Below, in pieces: positions 6,485-6,552 of a DNA stretch of 6,552 nt. The notes under the pieces were generated by a model. It searched no databases. It worked only from the letters and a program-made list of their open reading frames with translations, and was not told where the DNA came from. This DNA comes from Treponema sp. GTDB taxonomy: Bacteria; Spirochaetota; Spirochaetia; Treponematales; Breznakiellaceae. Within the stretch, counting starts at the first letter, position 1. Each line of letters begins with the position of its first letter. A program made the position numbers and the translations under genes. Where the stretch lies: contig JAISBK010000068.1 of the NCBI GenBank assembly GCA_031266255.1, positions 1-6,552 of the forward strand, written 5' to 3'.

Positions 6485-6552
6485 CATGAGTACTACTTGT
6501 AACAAGCTGTTCCCTCTTTTTTGTTCTCCCAAGAAAATACGATAGTGATAAT

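Noticed and set aside
6496..6522. CTTGT-A-ACAAG followed by a T-run, as a terminator for the ABC-F gene
   Set aside because: The loop of one base and a five-pair AT-rich stem do not make a stable hairpin, and ten bases separate it from the T-run.
6486..6542. An 18-codon frame after the ABC-F gene, starting just after the TATAAA box
   Set aside because: No ribosome binding site and no recognisable product; the start codon would lie before the expected transcription start of that promoter.
1..6552. Search for CRISPR arrays, tRNA or rRNA genes, transposases and attachment sites
   Set aside because: No regularly spaced long repeats, RNA gene signatures or mobile-element motifs were seen on either strand; the 21-bp array at 2889-2940 is too short and degenerate to be CRISPR.

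Overview
The window looks like chromosomal DNA from a spirochaete, most likely a Treponema-type organism of moderate GC (termite-gut treponemes are the closest fit I can think of). The evidence is the style of its proteins: an extended lipoprotein signal ending LLGSC, a large mosaic surface protein with carboxypeptidase-regulatory-like, CARDB-like, pre-peptidase-like, fibronectin-III and beta-helix-like parts, and an ABC-F ATPase beside an SH3b lipoprotein. The taxonomic call is inference from memory of such proteins, not a database match.

Layout: (1) 1-2825, minus strand: one uninterrupted reading frame of at least 941 codons that runs off the left edge. It begins with a signal peptide and a predicted outer-membrane beta-barrel of about 270 residues. 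It then passes in frame through a hydrophobic stretch ending in a lipobox (LALAAC, Cys334) that looks like the signal peptide of a separate lipoprotein, and continues into a chain of extracellular-type modules. (2) 2826-3113: a 288-base divergent intergenic region, AT-rich compared with the genes. It holds the minus-strand Shine-Dalgarno site, an array of 21-bp-spaced repeats with an embedded 8-bp inverted repeat, a possible sigma-70 promoter, and a split inverted repeat touching a consensus TATAAT box only 8 bases from the next start codon. (3) 3114-4469, plus strand: a lipoprotein with an SH3b domain. (4) 4473-6458, plus strand: a duplicated-ATPase ABC-F protein, 3 bases downstream and probably co-transcribed. 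(5) 6459-6552: no gene; a good sigma-70-like promoter overlapping the ABC-F stop codon points to a further gene to the right.

How the parts work together: the two plus-strand genes form an apparent operon, but their products belong to different compartments (envelope lipoprotein; cytosolic ribosome-associated ATPase), so the pairing is probably genomic housekeeping and not an ABC transporter. The most unusual object is the minus-strand barrel-lipoprotein-passenger polypeptide. It is either a gene fusion or a single surface protein with an N-terminal barrel and a C-terminal passenger, an arrangement reminiscent of inverse autotransporters although no homology is claimed.
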